A stretch of DNA of 49,045 nucleotides from positions 1 through 49,045 of the forward strand of contig QMRC01000014.1 in the NCBI GenBank assembly GCA_003649205.1, in the 5' to 3' direction. Made by a program: the position numbers and the translations under genes. The notes beneath the pieces are model-generated. The model ran no database searches. It was not told the origin of the DNA and saw nothing but the letters and a program-made list of their open reading frames with translations. This DNA comes from Thermoprotei archaeon. GTDB taxonomy: Archaea > Thermoproteota > Thermoprotei > Thermoproteales > B15-G16. Positions within the stretch are counted from its first letter, which is position 1. Every line of letters begins with the position of its first letter. Shown in pieces: positions 19,477 to 29,012 of this stretch.

Positions 19477-19527
19477 ATGATGAGGTGGTCCGGGGTACCT
19501 GATGGGTGATTGAATGGGGCCAGCTGA
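19477..19527 (+). ncRNA. candidate C/D box sRNA (2'-O-methylation guide)
   Basis: Order of elements: C box ATGATGA (19477-19483), a 15-base GC-rich stretch, D' box CTGA (19499-19502), 3-base spacer, degenerate C' box GTGATTGA (19506-19513), 10 bases AUGGGGCCAG-like, D box CTGA (19524-19527). The guide stretches are clearly richer in G and C than the flanks. C' has one extra base compared with the consensus and the first guide is longer than the usual 12. It overlaps the start of the next gene. Confidence 0.45.
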
Positions 19528-19891
19528 GAACTGTGCTGTTGTGTTTAATGGTTTAGTGGAGGACTATCTCTGTTTGAGGTGGATTGCTAGATGTGGTTAC
19601 TCCACTATTTACCTCATAGTTCCCCTAAGGGCTTATTGTGATGCTGTTCTTAAGAGAGTTGAAGAGCTAAGGTTACAGACATTTGTTGTTGATTTAGATA
19701 ACTACGTAGTTGCTAAGAACTGTCTTCGGTATCTGTACGAGAGGTATGGTATTGGAGTTATTGCAGTGAGCGCTTCATGTCTCACAAGTGTACTGGAGAG
19801 AGTCTGTAGGGAGTTAGGTATAGTATTGAGAGTGCTTTCTACTCCATGCTATATCCCATGGTCTAGGGTCGCTACACGTACTATGGTGTGA
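19514..19891 (+). CDS. small Cys-rich protein of unknown function
   Basis: 125 aa; I do not recognise the family. Alternating hydrophobic strands and helices (STIYLIVPL, TFVVDL, IGVIAVSASC, IVLRVLSTPC) suggest a small alpha/beta, Rossmann-like fold. Eight cysteines in 125 residues is unusual for the neighbourhood, though they do not form CxxC pairs. ATG 19514 has GGGTGATT just upstream, but that stretch is also the C' box of the candidate sRNA, so either the start or the sRNA may be wrong. The gene is monocistronic between ileS (divergent) and the Sm-like gene. Confidence 0.55.
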   Translation: MGPAENCAVVFNGLVEDYLCLRWIARCGYSTIYLIVPLRAYCDAVLKRVEELRLQTFVVDLDNYVVAKNCLRYLYERYGIGVIAVSASCLTSVLERVCRELGIVLRVLSTPCYIPWSRVATRTMV

Positions 19892-19951
19892 CCTTATGTT
19901 GTTTACTGTACCTGTTTTTATAGATTGGGGATTTGAGAAGTAGGAACAAGC

Positions 19952-19960
19952 TTTAAAGTA
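19952..19960 (+). promoter_or_regulatory. TATA box of the Sm-like gene
   Basis: TTTAAAGTA lies about 31-39 bases upstream of ATG 19991; initiation near 19978 gives a short leader containing AGGTGA. Confidence 0.45.
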
Positions 19961-19990
19961 TCCTAGTCATTGATTTTGCAGGTGAATAAG

Positions 19991-20260
19991 ATGTCTAGAG
20001 TACCAATACCCTCAAGTGAGCTACCTCTAAAACATCTAGCTAAAGCGGTTAACAATAGGGTACTGGTTAAGTTGAAGGATGGTAGTGAGTACATTGGAGT
20101 ACTAGAGCTATGTGATAGCTGTATGAACTTGGTGCTCACAGATGCGTCAGAAATTAGAGAAGATACTCAGCAACCAATAACGAAGTATGGTAGGATACTG
20201 ATTAGAGGTAGCTTCATTCTGTTCGTAGCTTTGGATGCAACCAAGGTATCGCTACACTAG
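19991..20260 (+). CDS. archaeal Sm-like (LSm) RNA-binding protein
   Basis: 89 aa. Sm1 motif: [19 protein letters not shown] with DSCMNLVL; Sm2 motif: [15 protein letters not shown] (the IRG signature of archaeal SmAPs). These form heptameric rings binding U-rich RNA and take part in RNA metabolism. The frame opens at 19970, but AGGTGA (19979-19984) with 6-base spacing favours ATG 19991. Confidence 0.93.
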   Translation: MSRVPIPSSELPLKHLAKAVNNRVLVKLKDGSEYIGVLELCDSCMNLVLTDASEIREDTQQPITKYGRILIRGSFILFVALDATKVSLH

Positions 20261-20321
20261 TGAGATAAGTGCTCGATTGATTAACTGCGGTAATGCTCAT
20301 CATAACCTCAATATGAAAATA

Positions 20322-20330
20322 GTTAATAAG
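20322..20330 (+). promoter_or_regulatory. TATA box of the SAM synthetase gene
   Basis: GTTAATAAG at 33-41 bases before ATG 20363; the leader would contain TTTGGTGAA as ribosome binding site. Confidence 0.4.
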
Positions 20331-20362
20331 GGTGCCTACTAATGTGGGTTTGGTGAACATTC

Positions 20363-21583
20363 ATGGCTAGAGAAAACATCGTCGTTCAGGAACTTAAGCG
20401 TGAACCTACTGAGGAACTAGCTATTGAGGTTGTTGAGAGAAAGGGACTTGGACACCCGGACTACATAGCGGATGCCATTGCTGAGGAAGTTAGTAGGAAT
20501 CTATGTAGGTACTACCTCGAGAAGTATGGTGTCATACTCCATCACAACGTGGACAAGGTCTTAGTTGTTGGTGGTCAAGCAAATCCGAGATTTGGTGGTG
20601 GTGAAGTACTTCAGCCAATCTACATAATTGTAGCTGGAAGGGCAACGGTTGAAGTTAGGACAGAGAGAGGTATTGAGAAGATACCAATTGGACCGATAGT
20701 TCTTGAGTCAGCTAAGAGCTGGATCAGGAATAACTTTAGGTTTCTAGATCCTGAGAAACACGTTATTGTAGATTATAAGATTGGTGGTGGTTCAGTAGAT
20801 TTAGTTGGTTTATTTGAGCTAGGAAGAGGCAAAGTACCTTTAGCAAACGATACCTCTGTTGGCGTAGCATTTGCACCATTAACAGAGACAGAGAGATTGG
20901 TTTTGGAGGTTGAGCATTACTTAAATTCTCCTGAGTTCAAGAAGAAGATGCCAGCAATTGGTGAGGATGTCAAGGTTCTTGGTATAAGGATGGGTAATAA
21001 GATCAGGTTGACTGTTGCAGCCGCATTCATAGCATCCCTAGTTAAGGACTTGAACGAGTACCTATCACTTAAGGAAGAGCTTCGAGAGAAAATAGCCGAC
21101 TTAGCAGTTAAGCTAACTAGCAGGGAAGTTGAGGTTCACGTTAATACAGCTGACTACCCCGAGAAGGGTATAGTGTACTTAACCGTGACGGGTACCTCAG
21201 CTGAACACGGTGATGATGGAGCAACGGGTAGAGGAAATAGAGTAAATGGTTTGATAACCCCCTGTAGACCTATGTCTATTGAAGCGGCTGCAGGAAAGAA
21301 TCCAGTAAGTCATGTCGGTAAGATATACAATGCGTTAGCTCAGAGAATTGCCAGTGAAATAGTTGAAGAGGTAAAGGGTGTAAGAGAGGTATATGTAACA
21401 TTGGTTAGTCAAATTGGAAAGCCAATAGATACACCACAACTAGCTTCAGTTCAGGTAATACCGGAGAAGGGTACTTCGGTAGAGAGTATGAGGTATGATA
21501 TTGAGAGTATTGTTGAGAGAGAGCTACAGAGTGTGACAAAGCTGACCGAGGAGTTCGTAGCTGGTAGAATCAGAGTATTCTAG
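20363..21583 (+). CDS. S-adenosylmethionine synthetase, archaeal type
   Basis: 406 aa, the usual length of the archaeal MAT family (unrelated in sequence to bacterial MetK over most of its length). Hallmarks: [20 protein letters not shown] at the N-terminus, [37 protein letters not shown] and the [20 protein letters not shown] loop that binds ATP and phosphate. It makes SAM from Met and ATP, the donor for the radical SAM and methyltransferase enzymes of the cell. Single-gene unit, convergent with the DUF460 gene. Confidence 0.96.
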   Translation: MARENIVVQELKREPTEELAIEVVERKGLGHPDYIADAIAEEVSRNLCRYYLEKYGVILHHNVDKVLVVGGQANPRFGGGEVLQPIYIIVAGRATVEVRTERGIEKIPIGPIVLESAKSWIRNNFRFLDPEKHVIVDYKIGGGSVDLVGLFELGRGKVPLANDTSVGVAFAPLTETERLVLEVEHYLNSPEFKKKMPAIGEDVKVLGIRMGNKIRLTVAAAFIASLVKDLNEYLSLKEELREKIADLAVKLTSREVEVHVNTADYPEKGIVYLTVTGTSAEHGDDGATGRGNRVNGLITPCRPMSIEAAAGKNPVSHVGKIYNALAQRIASEIVEEVKGVREVYVTLVSQIGKPIDTPQLASVQVIPEKGTSVESMRYDIESIVERELQSVTKLTEEFVAGRIRVF

Positions 21584-21598
21584 TACCTACAACAATCC

Positions 21599-23605
21599 CT
21601 ACTTAACACTACCTGTTAGCTCCCATAACCTCTTCTGTCTATATTCCTTAACTATGTTGATGACCATGTCTCGTACATCACGTCTCTTCTCAAGCTCTCT
21701 CCTATACTCCTCCTGAACTCTCAAAAGTGATTCATACTCTACGAGATATAGCTCATGATCAAGTACTACATACCTCACCCTATTTAGCGGTACCACCAGT
21801 ACACTACTTATCCTCATGAACTCTAGTAACTTGTCAATAGAGGTATCTTGCTCAACCACAATAGCAATAGCACCACTAAACTCCTTTAACTTACTCAATA
21901 CCTCTGGCACCACACTTATGGTCTTTACGAGGATACCATACCTACCTACAGCTGGTACTCTACGCTCAATGACTTCAAGTGGTATTAGTGGAACGTACTT
22001 ACCCTGAGTAATCACTTGCTTAAGTAACTCAATCAACTGCTTCCTCTCATCCTCAAGCCTTCTAACCTTGCTGATGTACTCCATTAGCTGCTGCTCAAGT
22101 TTACTAACTCTATTCATGTACTCACGTAGCTCTCTATCCCTATACGCTTCAGATCTCAACTCGATTTCAAGCTCTTCAACTCTTGCTCTAAGCTCATCCC
22201 TCTCCCTCTTAACTCTCTCCAATTCCTTCTCAAGCACACTCTTCTTCTCCTCAAGAACGCGAACCTTCTCATTCAGTACCTTAACCTGCTCCTCGAGTTG
22301 CTTAACCTTCCTTGAGATAGTGGCGTACTCAACCTTGACCTCCTCTGTTCTCTGCTTGTGTGTCTGCTGAAACGCTCTGAGAATTGCATCCTTGACACAG
22401 TAACCCTTAATCACATTTACTTTAGCTTCATCTATCTTCACATCAAGACCTAAGTCCCTAATGAGCGCCTCAAGTTGTGAGAACTTACAACTATACGTGT
22501 AGTAGGCTTTCAAGGCAGCAGCTAGAGCATCTCTTTGGTGGGTATCTCTAATCCGTATACTGTAGCCAATCTTCTTAAGGTACTTCTCAACAAGTTCCTG
22601 CTTCTCAGCAACCGTAAGCGATCTAGGTGGTGTAAAGAGAGGTACACCCAGAGTTGAGGAAAGCTTCTTCACGTAATCAGGTGCAGGTGCTACATCAGTA
22701 GCTACTAGAACTGGCTTCCCAAGGCTAGTCACTAACTTGATTAAATCCCTCCTATTTAGCTCACGAAAGCTATCTACGAAGAGTACATTACCGTTGAGAT
22801 CGATGAGTGCTACGCCAGTAACAATTCCTGGATCAACACCAACTATCATGGGCTTCCTCGATACCTCATGTACTTCCCTCACCTTAAGACGTTCAGTAGC
22901 TAGCTCAGACTCGAGGACACGTTCAATCCTTATCTTGATGTCTGTGCCTGTAACTTGTTTAACTAATCCCTTCAGTGCTTCTCTCGGTGCATAGACGTAG
23001 AAGATCGCTGATTGAAGACCATATCTAGTCTTCCTGTAGAATAGATCGTAGTCCAGGTTATGTTCCTCCAATACCTTCTTTATCTCCCTCACAGCAGTAA
23101 GGAGCTTTAAGGATATACTCCTCTGGTACCTATTTTGACTCATTCCACCGGGTCCTGGAACTTTCCTTCTAACGAGAACAATCTTCACTATCTCGCGAGT
23201 GAACAAGATCTCTGTACCAACTCCTCTACTAGCTAAAATAGCGAGTATCTCAGCTGTCTTAAGTGGTGTTAGTGTACCACTGTAGTTCAGGTATTGCCTA
23301 GCTAATTCCTCAACACTAACCTCCCTATCTGGTGATACCTTGGTCACCTGTACAACCTTTATACTTAGTGGGGCTTTCTTCAGGAACTTTATCAAGTACT
23401 TACTCATCATTATCTCAGATGGACTATCAACAGCTAAGATACTTGGCTTAAACTTCAGGAGTATCGACGGTACTTCCTTAGCTCTGACATTCTCATAGGA
23501 CTCAATAATCTCGCCGTTGACAGCAATAGCAATAGCGTAGTGAATTCCTTCACTAGATGAACCAACGAAATCAATACCAGCAACTACTAACTGAGATGAG
23601 GACAC
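21599..23605 (-). CDS. DUF460 protein with RNase H-like domains and coiled coil
   Basis: 668 aa, GTG start at 23605. An N-terminal RNase H-fold-like strand set (VVAGIDFVG, near residue 9) is followed by a second one, IVGVDPGIVTGVALIDLNG, near residue 253, with the RuvC-type first Asp. A long charged coiled coil covers about residues 410-520. The C-terminal globular part is unassigned. This is the archaeal DUF460 family; a nuclease or RNA-binding role is inferred from the fold only. The gene is 5 bases behind the RIO2 gene, so they form an operon, which suggests a part in ribosome maturation or RNA surveillance. Confidence 0.85.
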   Translation of the reverse strand: MSSSQLVVAGIDFVGSSSEGIHYAIAIAVNGEIIESYENVRAKEVPSILLKFKPSILAVDSPSEIMMSKYLIKFLKKAPLSIKVVQVTKVSPDREVSVEELARQYLNYSGTLTPLKTAEILAILASRGVGTEILFTREIVKIVLVRRKVPGPGGMSQNRYQRSISLKLLTAVREIKKVLEEHNLDYDLFYRKTRYGLQSAIFYVYAPREALKGLVKQVTGTDIKIRIERVLESELATERLKVREVHEVSRKPMIVGVDPGIVTGVALIDLNGNVLFVDSFRELNRRDLIKLVTSLGKPVLVATDVAPAPDYVKKLSSTLGVPLFTPPRSLTVAEKQELVEKYLKKIGYSIRIRDTHQRDALAAALKAYYTYSCKFSQLEALIRDLGLDVKIDEAKVNVIKGYCVKDAILRAFQQTHKQRTEEVKVEYATISRKVKQLEEQVKVLNEKVRVLEEKKSVLEKELERVKRERDELRARVEELEIELRSEAYRDRELREYMNRVSKLEQQLMEYISKVRRLEDERKQLIELLKQVITQGKYVPLIPLEVIERRVPAVGRYGILVKTISVVPEVLSKLKEFSGAIAIVVEQDTSIDKLLEFMRISSVLVVPLNRVRYVVLDHELYLVEYESLLRVQEEYRRELEKRRDVRDMVINIVKEYRQKRLWELTGSVK

Positions 23606-23610
23606 CGTAT

Positions 23611-24471
23611 CTAACCTTGCGTAACCTGTTTTATAATTTCCTCTACGTCAACTCTAAGATTGTACTTACGTCTAAAGAACCTAACGATATTCTCAATATC
23701 TCTCCTCAGCAAGGACTCAGCTGATGGATGAATGCTAGGTACCCACTGAGGCCAATCAATTATCACCGGAACTTCACGACCATTCTCCACCGTTACGAGT
23801 ACATTGAACTCACTTAGATCACCATGAACAACACCAGCCCTCGTGTATGCTAACTTAACATTCTCAATTACCTGGTACATAACGTCCTCAGGATCCTCAA
23901 GAGGAGGAACCTCAAATAGAGGAACACCCTCAATCTTCTCGGTAACGACGACATGCCTATTGTGTGCTATTGGTCTAGGTGCCTTAACACCGTGCTGATG
24001 GACAAGGACAAGTGCTTCGTATTCTCTCTGAGCTGATAACCTAGACATGTAGAGCCACGATATGTGTCTCCTATCACCGACATACGTCCTAACTCTTCTC
24101 GGATTTCTGAAGCTAACTCTACCAATTCTATGAAACTTAACAGCAACGACCTCGCCAGAAGGTGTGACACCTTCATAAATATCAGCTTCCTTACCAACAC
24201 CAATAGGATCAGCACTAATCCTCTCGAGAACTCCTCTCTTAACGAGAGCTCTAAGAGCTAGTGAGTCATAGCCAAAGGTCGTCAAGACATAGCCTATGTA
24301 CGGTCCCTTATTCCTCTGTATGAGACCAAGTCTGTGGAGCTTCCTTAATATCATGTCGAGCTTGTCGTCTGTGAAGTTCGTTACCTTAGCGATGTACTCA
24401 AGAGGAACATACTCGTGCCTAGCCATACCATGTTCTATAGCTACAAGTACCTTGAAATCTTCCTCATTCAA
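23611..24471 (-). CDS. RIO2-type atypical serine/threonine kinase
   Basis: 286 aa from TTG 24471. N-terminal winged helix (residues about 3-80), then the RIO kinase domain: [17 protein letters not shown] as the nucleotide loop, VAVKFHRIG with the ATP-binding Lys, catalytic loop [13 protein letters not shown], metal-binding [11 protein letters not shown]2 acts in late maturation of the small ribosomal subunit. An in-frame stop lies about 17 codons upstream of TTG and no ATG or GTG intervenes, so TTG is the only standard start. Divergent from pyrG. Confidence 0.93.
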   Translation of the reverse strand: MNEEDFKVLVAIEHGMARHEYVPLEYIAKVTNFTDDKLDMILRKLHRLGLIQRNKGPYIGYVLTTFGYDSLALRALVKRGVLERISADPIGVGKEADIYEGVTPSGEVVAVKFHRIGRVSFRNPRRVRTYVGDRRHISWLYMSRLSAQREYEALVLVHQHGVKAPRPIAHNRHVVVTEKIEGVPLFEVPPLEDPEDVMYQVIENVKLAYTRAGVVHGDLSEFNVLVTVENGREVPVIIDWPQWVPSIHPSAESLLRRDIENIVRFFRRKYNLRVDVEEIIKQVTQG

Positions 24472-24540
24472 TTGCTTTAGCGCTTCAACAACTCTCTTCG
24501 TTATCCCACCCTATTTCCACTACTGATTACAGAGATAGGA

Positions 24541-24547
24541 ATTTATA
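24541..24547 (+). promoter_or_regulatory. TATA box of pyrG
   Basis: ATTTATA 29-35 bases upstream of ATG 24576; initiation would fall only a few bases before that ATG, so a nearly leaderless mRNA is expected. This supports the long pyrG N-terminus. Confidence 0.5.
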
Positions 24548-24575
24548 CCTCGCGAAGCACCTCATAGAGGGCACA

Positions 24576-26351
24576 ATGCTCACTAACTCACTAATGAACT
24601 TCAGGATTATTGAGGGTCTTAAGTCTATACTTTCAATACCGGAAAATCAAGTGAAGGGACCACCACCTAAACGAGTAAAGTACATATTCGTTACAGGTGG
24701 CGTACTAAGCTCTGTAGGTAAGGGCATCGTCACAGCATCCATAGGCAAGATACTTCAGGTTAGAGGATACGATGTTACAGCAATCAAGATAGATCCGTAC
24801 CTAAATGTTGATGCGGGTACTATGAACCCCTTCATGCACGGTGAAGTATTTGTAACGGAAGATGGTGGAGAGACAGATCTAGACCTAGGACACTACGAGA
24901 GATTTCTCGACAAGAACTTGACCAGATGGCACAATATAACGACAGGTCAGGTATACATGAAGGTTGTCCTAGATGAGAGGTTAGGTAAGTACTTAGGTAA
25001 GTGCGTTCAGATAATACCACACATAACTGACGAAATTAAGAGGAGAATTAGGTTAATAGCAGCACAAACGCTTGCTGACGTAGTGCTGGTTGAGGTTGGT
25101 GGTACGGTAGGCGATATCGAGGGACTTCCATTTCTTGAAGCTATTAGACAGATGAGATTGGAGGAAGGCTACGAAAATACACTCTTCGTCCATGTGGCAC
25201 TAGTACCAATACTAGATGTAACAGGTGAACAGAAAACAAAACCACTGCAACATAGCGTTAATGAGTTGAGGAGAATAGGTATTCAACCAGATATCATCGT
25301 TGCAAGAAGTCCAAAACCTCTTGAAGATGAAGCTAGGAGAAAGATAGCACTCTTCAGCAACGTACCTCTAGAAGCTGTCTTCTGCTCATACACGGTAGAT
25401 ACAGTGTACAGGGTACCACTCATACTTGATGAGCAAGGCCTTGGAGACTACATCTGTAAGAGACTAGGTCTAGAACCTAGGAAACCTAAGTGGGATGAGT
25501 GGAAGTCCTTCGTTGATAGATTAACCAATCCTAAGTTCATGGTGAACATAGCTATGGTAGGTAAGTACACGAAACTCAGGGACTCATACATCAGTATTGT
25601 AGAGGCGCTAAACCACGCAGGTGCAGCACTAGAAACAAGAGTTAACCTAGTATGGATTGAAGCAGAAGACCTTGAGGATGAGGAGAGAAGGGAACAGGTT
25701 GAGGAGAAGATCTTGTCGTGTGATGGAGTAATGGTGTTACCAGGTTTCGGTGCTAGAGGCGCAGAGGGTAAGATAAGAGCAATTCAGATAGCTAGAGAGA
25801 ACGACATTCCATTCCTAGGAATTTGCTTTGGAATGCAGCTAGCAGTAGTTGAGTTCGCTAGAAATGTAGTTGGTCTCAAAGACGCTAACTCAACGGAGAT
25901 AGATCCGAAGACACCCCATCCAGTTGTCGATCTATTACCTGAACAAAAAGATCTACAGTGGTACGGTGGAACAATGAGATTAGGTGCACAAGCTACAGTG
26001 CTAGAACCAGGAACCATAGTGTACAAGCTCTATGGAAAGCCAATAATATTTGAGAGACACAGACACAGATACGAAATCAATCCAGCATACTGGGATGTAC
26101 TCCAGAAATGCGGTCTAGTGTTCTCTGGCTGGAGCTACGACAGGAGGAGAGTAGAGTTTATTGAACTACCTAATCACTACTTCTTCCTAGCAACACAAGC
26201 ACATCCAGAGTTCAAGAGTAGACCACTTAGGCCAAGTCCGCCATACCTAGGTTTCGTAAAGGCATGCCTGTACAGGTGCTTAGGCAAACCGAGTCCATTT
26301 AGGTATCAGAGAGGCAAGCAATGTAACGAGCAGGTAGAAAGTAAGTTGTAG
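24576..26351 (+). CDS. pyrG: CTP synthase (glutamine hydrolysing)
   Basis: 591 aa. Synthetase domain begins near residue 36 with [16 protein letters not shown], followed by [20 protein letters not shown] and [10 protein letters not shown]. The class I glutamine amidotransferase domain has the nucleophile in FLGICFGMQ (near residue 416) and the catalytic His/Glu in [10 protein letters not shown]. It makes CTP from UTP, ATP and glutamine. The N-terminus carries about 34 extra residues before the conserved start; a TATA box placed just upstream of ATG 24576 supports translation from there. A short basic tail follows the last domain. Confidence 0.96.
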   Translation: MLTNSLMNFRIIEGLKSILSIPENQVKGPPPKRVKYIFVTGGVLSSVGKGIVTASIGKILQVRGYDVTAIKIDPYLNVDAGTMNPFMHGEVFVTEDGGETDLDLGHYERFLDKNLTRWHNITTGQVYMKVVLDERLGKYLGKCVQIIPHITDEIKRRIRLIAAQTLADVVLVEVGGTVGDIEGLPFLEAIRQMRLEEGYENTLFVHVALVPILDVTGEQKTKPLQHSVNELRRIGIQPDIIVARSPKPLEDEARRKIALFSNVPLEAVFCSYTVDTVYRVPLILDEQGLGDYICKRLGLEPRKPKWDEWKSFVDRLTNPKFMVNIAMVGKYTKLRDSYISIVEALNHAGAALETRVNLVWIEAEDLEDEERREQVEEKILSCDGVMVLPGFGARGAEGKIRAIQIARENDIPFLGICFGMQLAVVEFARNVVGLKDANSTEIDPKTPHPVVDLLPEQKDLQWYGGTMRLGAQATVLEPGTIVYKLYGKPIIFERHRHRYEINPAYWDVLQKCGLVFSGWSYDRRRVEFIELPNHYFFLATQAHPEFKSRPLRPSPPYLGFVKACLYRCLGKPSPFRYQRGKQCNEQVESKL

Positions 26352-26386
26352 TGAAGAAATTGATGGGTGATATTGATTATTTTGAG

Positions 26387-26833
26387 CTAGACTCTCCTAC
26401 CTCTCCTCCCACCAGGTCTCCTAATGGTGTCGTGTGGTATTGGTGTCACATCTTCTATCCTACCGATCACTAATCCAGCTCTAGCAAGCGCTCTGATAGC
26501 TGCACTTGCACCAGGCCCTGGTATCTTCGGTCCAGCACCACCAGGTGCTCTAACCTTGATGTGTACTGCATTTATTCCTCTCTGCATAGCTAGTTGTGCT
26601 GCTCTGTAGGCCGCTAGCATAGCTGCATATGGACTAGGCTTCTCTCTATCGGCTTTCACAACCATACCACCGCTGACTCTGGCTACACATTCAGCACCTG
26701 TGAGGTCAGTGATTATTATGATTGTGTTGTTGTAGCTTGAGTATATGTGAGCAATACCCCACCTAAGCTTCTTAGGTCTTGTGACTCTCTTCTCCTCAGT
26801 CTTAACCTCAGTCTTCTCGGCTTCAGAACTCAT
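26387..26833 (-). CDS. rps11: 30S ribosomal protein S11 (uS11)
   Basis: 148 aa. [29 protein letters not shown] start (split over residues 25-49), [40 protein letters not shown] and the closing [10 protein letters not shown] are diagnostic. About 20 acidic and basic residues precede the core. Last gene of the S13-S4-S11 run; in related archaea rpoD follows here, but in this genome it does not. Confidence 0.96.
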   Translation of the reverse strand: MSSEAEKTEVKTEEKRVTRPKKLRWGIAHIYSSYNNTIIIITDLTGAECVARVSGGMVVKADREKPSPYAAMLAAYRAAQLAMQRGINAVHIKVRAPGGAGPKIPGPGASAAIRALARAGLVIGRIEDVTPIPHDTIRRPGGRRGRRV

Positions 26834-26850
26834 ACCATCACCTCCTAACT

Positions 26851-27378
26851 TTAACCAGCACTAGCTTGGGCTGCTTGCTCAAGTCTCTTCTTGTAGAAGG
26901 GTGAAGTTGGTGCGTAATCTATTAGTGGTTCTTCATCTCTCGTAACTAGGTGACCGGGACAGTTCACTCTCCTACCGCCAATAGCTATGTGATCGTGAAC
27001 TATGAGTTGTCTTGCTTCGTGAATACTCCTTGCTAGACCCTTCCTGTAGACTATGGTCTGTAGTCTCCTCTCAAGCACATCTCTGACAGTTAAGCTCAGT
27101 ATGTCGTCTATTGTAGCGTTCTCACTAGGTAGTAGACCAAGCTTGTAAAGTCTCCTTACTAGTTCTCGCTCACCCTTTTCTCTTTCCTCAGGTGGTAGAG
27201 CTAGTAGCTGCCTAGCTCTTGCCCTTATCCTCCTTAGGAATTCCTTAGCTATCCACAGTTCACGCTTATTTCTAAGACCGTACTCACCAACGAGCCTAAG
27301 CTCCTCAATAAGTACATCCTTTCTCCATGGATGTCTTGGACCACGCCACTTCTTTCTAGGTCTCTTCGGGTCACCCAT
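26851..27378 (-). CDS. rps4: 30S ribosomal protein S4 (uS4)
   Basis: 175 aa, archaeal size. Basic start [34 protein letters not shown], and an S4 RNA-binding domain with [20 protein letters not shown] and [18 protein letters not shown]. It nucleates small-subunit assembly. ATG 27378, 17 bases after rps13. Confidence 0.96.
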   Translation of the reverse strand: MGDPKRPRKKWRGPRHPWRKDVLIEELRLVGEYGLRNKRELWIAKEFLRRIRARARQLLALPPEEREKGERELVRRLYKLGLLPSENATIDDILSLTVRDVLERRLQTIVYRKGLARSIHEARQLIVHDHIAIGGRRVNCPGHLVTRDEEPLIDYAPTSPFYKKRLEQAAQASAG

Positions 27379-27395
27379 GGAGCTTCACCACAAAA

Positions 27396-27845
27396 CTACT
27401 TCTTACCCTTAGCTACACCAATGGTGATACCTGTCCTACCTGTGGTCTTTGTTCTCTGACCTCTAACCTTGAGACCAAGCATGTGCCTTATACCACGCCA
27501 GCACTTAATCTTCTTCATTAACTCTATATCATTTCTCACAGCAACTATGAGATCAGCACCAATTAAGTGGAGATTTTTACCTGTGAGAGGATCTCTTGGC
27601 CTATTTACAAACCACCCAGGAGCTAGCTCATGCAGCTTCCTAACGGCTTCATCGAGCTTCTTGATCTCAGCTTCTGAGAGGAAGCCAAGCTTCATCAATG
27701 GATCTATGCCTAGGATCCTGCACAGGGCAAATGCTGTGTTTACTCCAATACCCTTGATATCTGCTAGTGCGTAGGCTACTGCCTTATGTCCATCTAGGTC
27801 TTTATCACCAATTCTCACTATTGGCTTGAACTCCGATGTGCTCAT
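27396..27845 (-). CDS. rps13: 30S ribosomal protein S13 (uS13)
   Basis: 149 aa. RIGDKDLDGHKAVAYALADI, the helix-turn region IKGIGVNTAFALCRILGID, and C-terminal HMLGLKVRGQRTKTTGRTG plus basic tail. It contacts tRNAs at the subunit head. First gene of S13-S4-S11. Its upstream region is shared with the divergent radical SAM gene, with an A/T-rich TATA-like stretch AATTTAAAC near 27886. Confidence 0.96.
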   Translation of the reverse strand: MSTSEFKPIVRIGDKDLDGHKAVAYALADIKGIGVNTAFALCRILGIDPLMKLGFLSEAEIKKLDEAVRKLHELAPGWFVNRPRDPLTGKNLHLIGADLIVAVRNDIELMKKIKCWRGIRHMLGLKVRGQRTKTTGRTGITIGVAKGKK

Positions 27846-27938
27846 AAGTACTCACCAAGGGGTCATGATTAAGTGAGGTCTCAGCAATTTAAACTTAGCG
27901 TAAAAGCTCAAGAGTAGGTGTGGGGTAGGTACCTTAGC

Positions 27939-28877
27939 ATGAAGCTATGTCACGTATTTGGTCCTGTAAGCTCGAGGAGGTTGGGGAGCTCACTTGGTGT
28001 ACGTAATGTTCCTTACAAGGTCTGTACATACTCATGCATATACTGTCAGGCAGGTCCAACAACAGTTAAGACAGTACGACGAACACAGTTCTACGACCTT
28101 CGTGAACTAATCAAGGAGTTAGAGGACGTAGTGAAGTCTGTTGAAGTTAATTACGTAACCTTCGTACCTAGTGGAGAACCAACACTAGACATCCAGCTGG
28201 GGAAAGCGGCTAGATTAGTTAAGAAGTTTGGTAGGAGAGTAGCTGTGTTAACCAATGCATCACTACTATGGTTAAGCGATGTCATTGAGGACCTCATGGT
28301 ATTTGACTACGTATCACTCAAGATAGATGCTGTGAATGAGGACTTATGGAGGAGGATAAATAGACCACACAAATCCATAGCTCTCGACCAGGTACTTAGT
28401 GGTGTTAAGGAATTTACCAAGAAGTACAATGGCTTGTTAACTACCGAAACAATGCTAGTACATGGAGTAAATGATACTGAAGACCACATAGAGAACCTAG
28501 CTAAGTTCATTAAAGGATTGAGAGTAGACAAAGCATACATATCGATACCCGTAAGACCACCAACAGAGAAATGGGTCAAACCACCAACTGAGGAAGCTCT
28601 AGTTAAAGCATACTCAATCTTTGTGAAGCACCTTGGAGAGAAGAGGGTAGAGGTACTGAGTAGTCTAGAACCACCACCGAGCTATAGACCAAAGAACATA
28701 ATCGATTACATCCTGAACACAGTAGCTACACACCCCCTCAAGCTAGATTACGTAATCAAGCTACTAAGTAGCTACTACAGCAATCCAGAGGAGAAACTAG
28801 AGGAACTTGTTAGGAGTAATTACGTAGTTATTGTTGAGCACCTAGGGCAGAAATTCGTCGTTAGGAGATTTAGGTAG
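27939..28877 (+). CDS. radical SAM protein, COG0731-like
   Basis: 312 aa from ATG 27939 (frame open from GTG 27918). The cluster motif CTYSCIYC (CX3CX2C) lies near residue 29, preceded by VFGPVSSRRLGSSLGVRNVP. FVPSGEPTLD and VLTNASLLW are later SAM-site elements. A winged-helix-like C-terminal part (about 240-312) closes the protein. COG0731 includes wyosine-synthesis relatives and uncharacterised Fe-S oxidoreductases; this one resembles the uncharacterised branch and its substrate is unknown. It is wedged on the plus strand between the two halves of a minus-strand ribosomal operon, 8 bases from tRNA-Ser. Confidence 0.8.
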   Translation: MKLCHVFGPVSSRRLGSSLGVRNVPYKVCTYSCIYCQAGPTTVKTVRRTQFYDLRELIKELEDVVKSVEVNYVTFVPSGEPTLDIQLGKAARLVKKFGRRVAVLTNASLLWLSDVIEDLMVFDYVSLKIDAVNEDLWRRINRPHKSIALDQVLSGVKEFTKKYNGLLTTETMLVHGVNDTEDHIENLAKFIKGLRVDKAYISIPVRPPTEKWVKPPTEEALVKAYSIFVKHLGEKRVEVLSSLEPPPSYRPKNIIDYILNTVATHPLKLDYVIKLLSSYYSNPEEKLEELVRSNYVVIVEHLGQKFVVRRFR

Positions 28878-28882
28878 TAATT

Positions 28883-28973
28883 TGGCGCCGGGGGTGGGAT
28901 TTGAACCCACGCGGCCCGTGCGGGCCACGGGCTCTCCAGGCCCGCGCCTTAGACCTGGCTCGGCCACCCCGGC
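28883..28973 (-). tRNA. tRNA-Ser (GGA anticodon) with encoded CCA
   Basis: On the minus strand GCCGGGG (5' end at 28973) pairs with CCCCGGC. D-stem GCC/GGC; anticodon stem CGGGC/GCCCG around CTGGAGA, anticodon GGA. The long variable arm GGCCC/GGGCC is typical of Ser. T-arm GTGGG, TTCAAAT, CCCAC. Discriminator G and CCA (28885-28883) are encoded. A TATA-like CCTAAATAAA lies about 30 bases upstream, overlapping the end of cbf5. Confidence 0.96.
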
Positions 28974-29012
28974 GTGGTCGATACTATGTTTTGCCTTAGG
29001 GTTTATTTAGGG

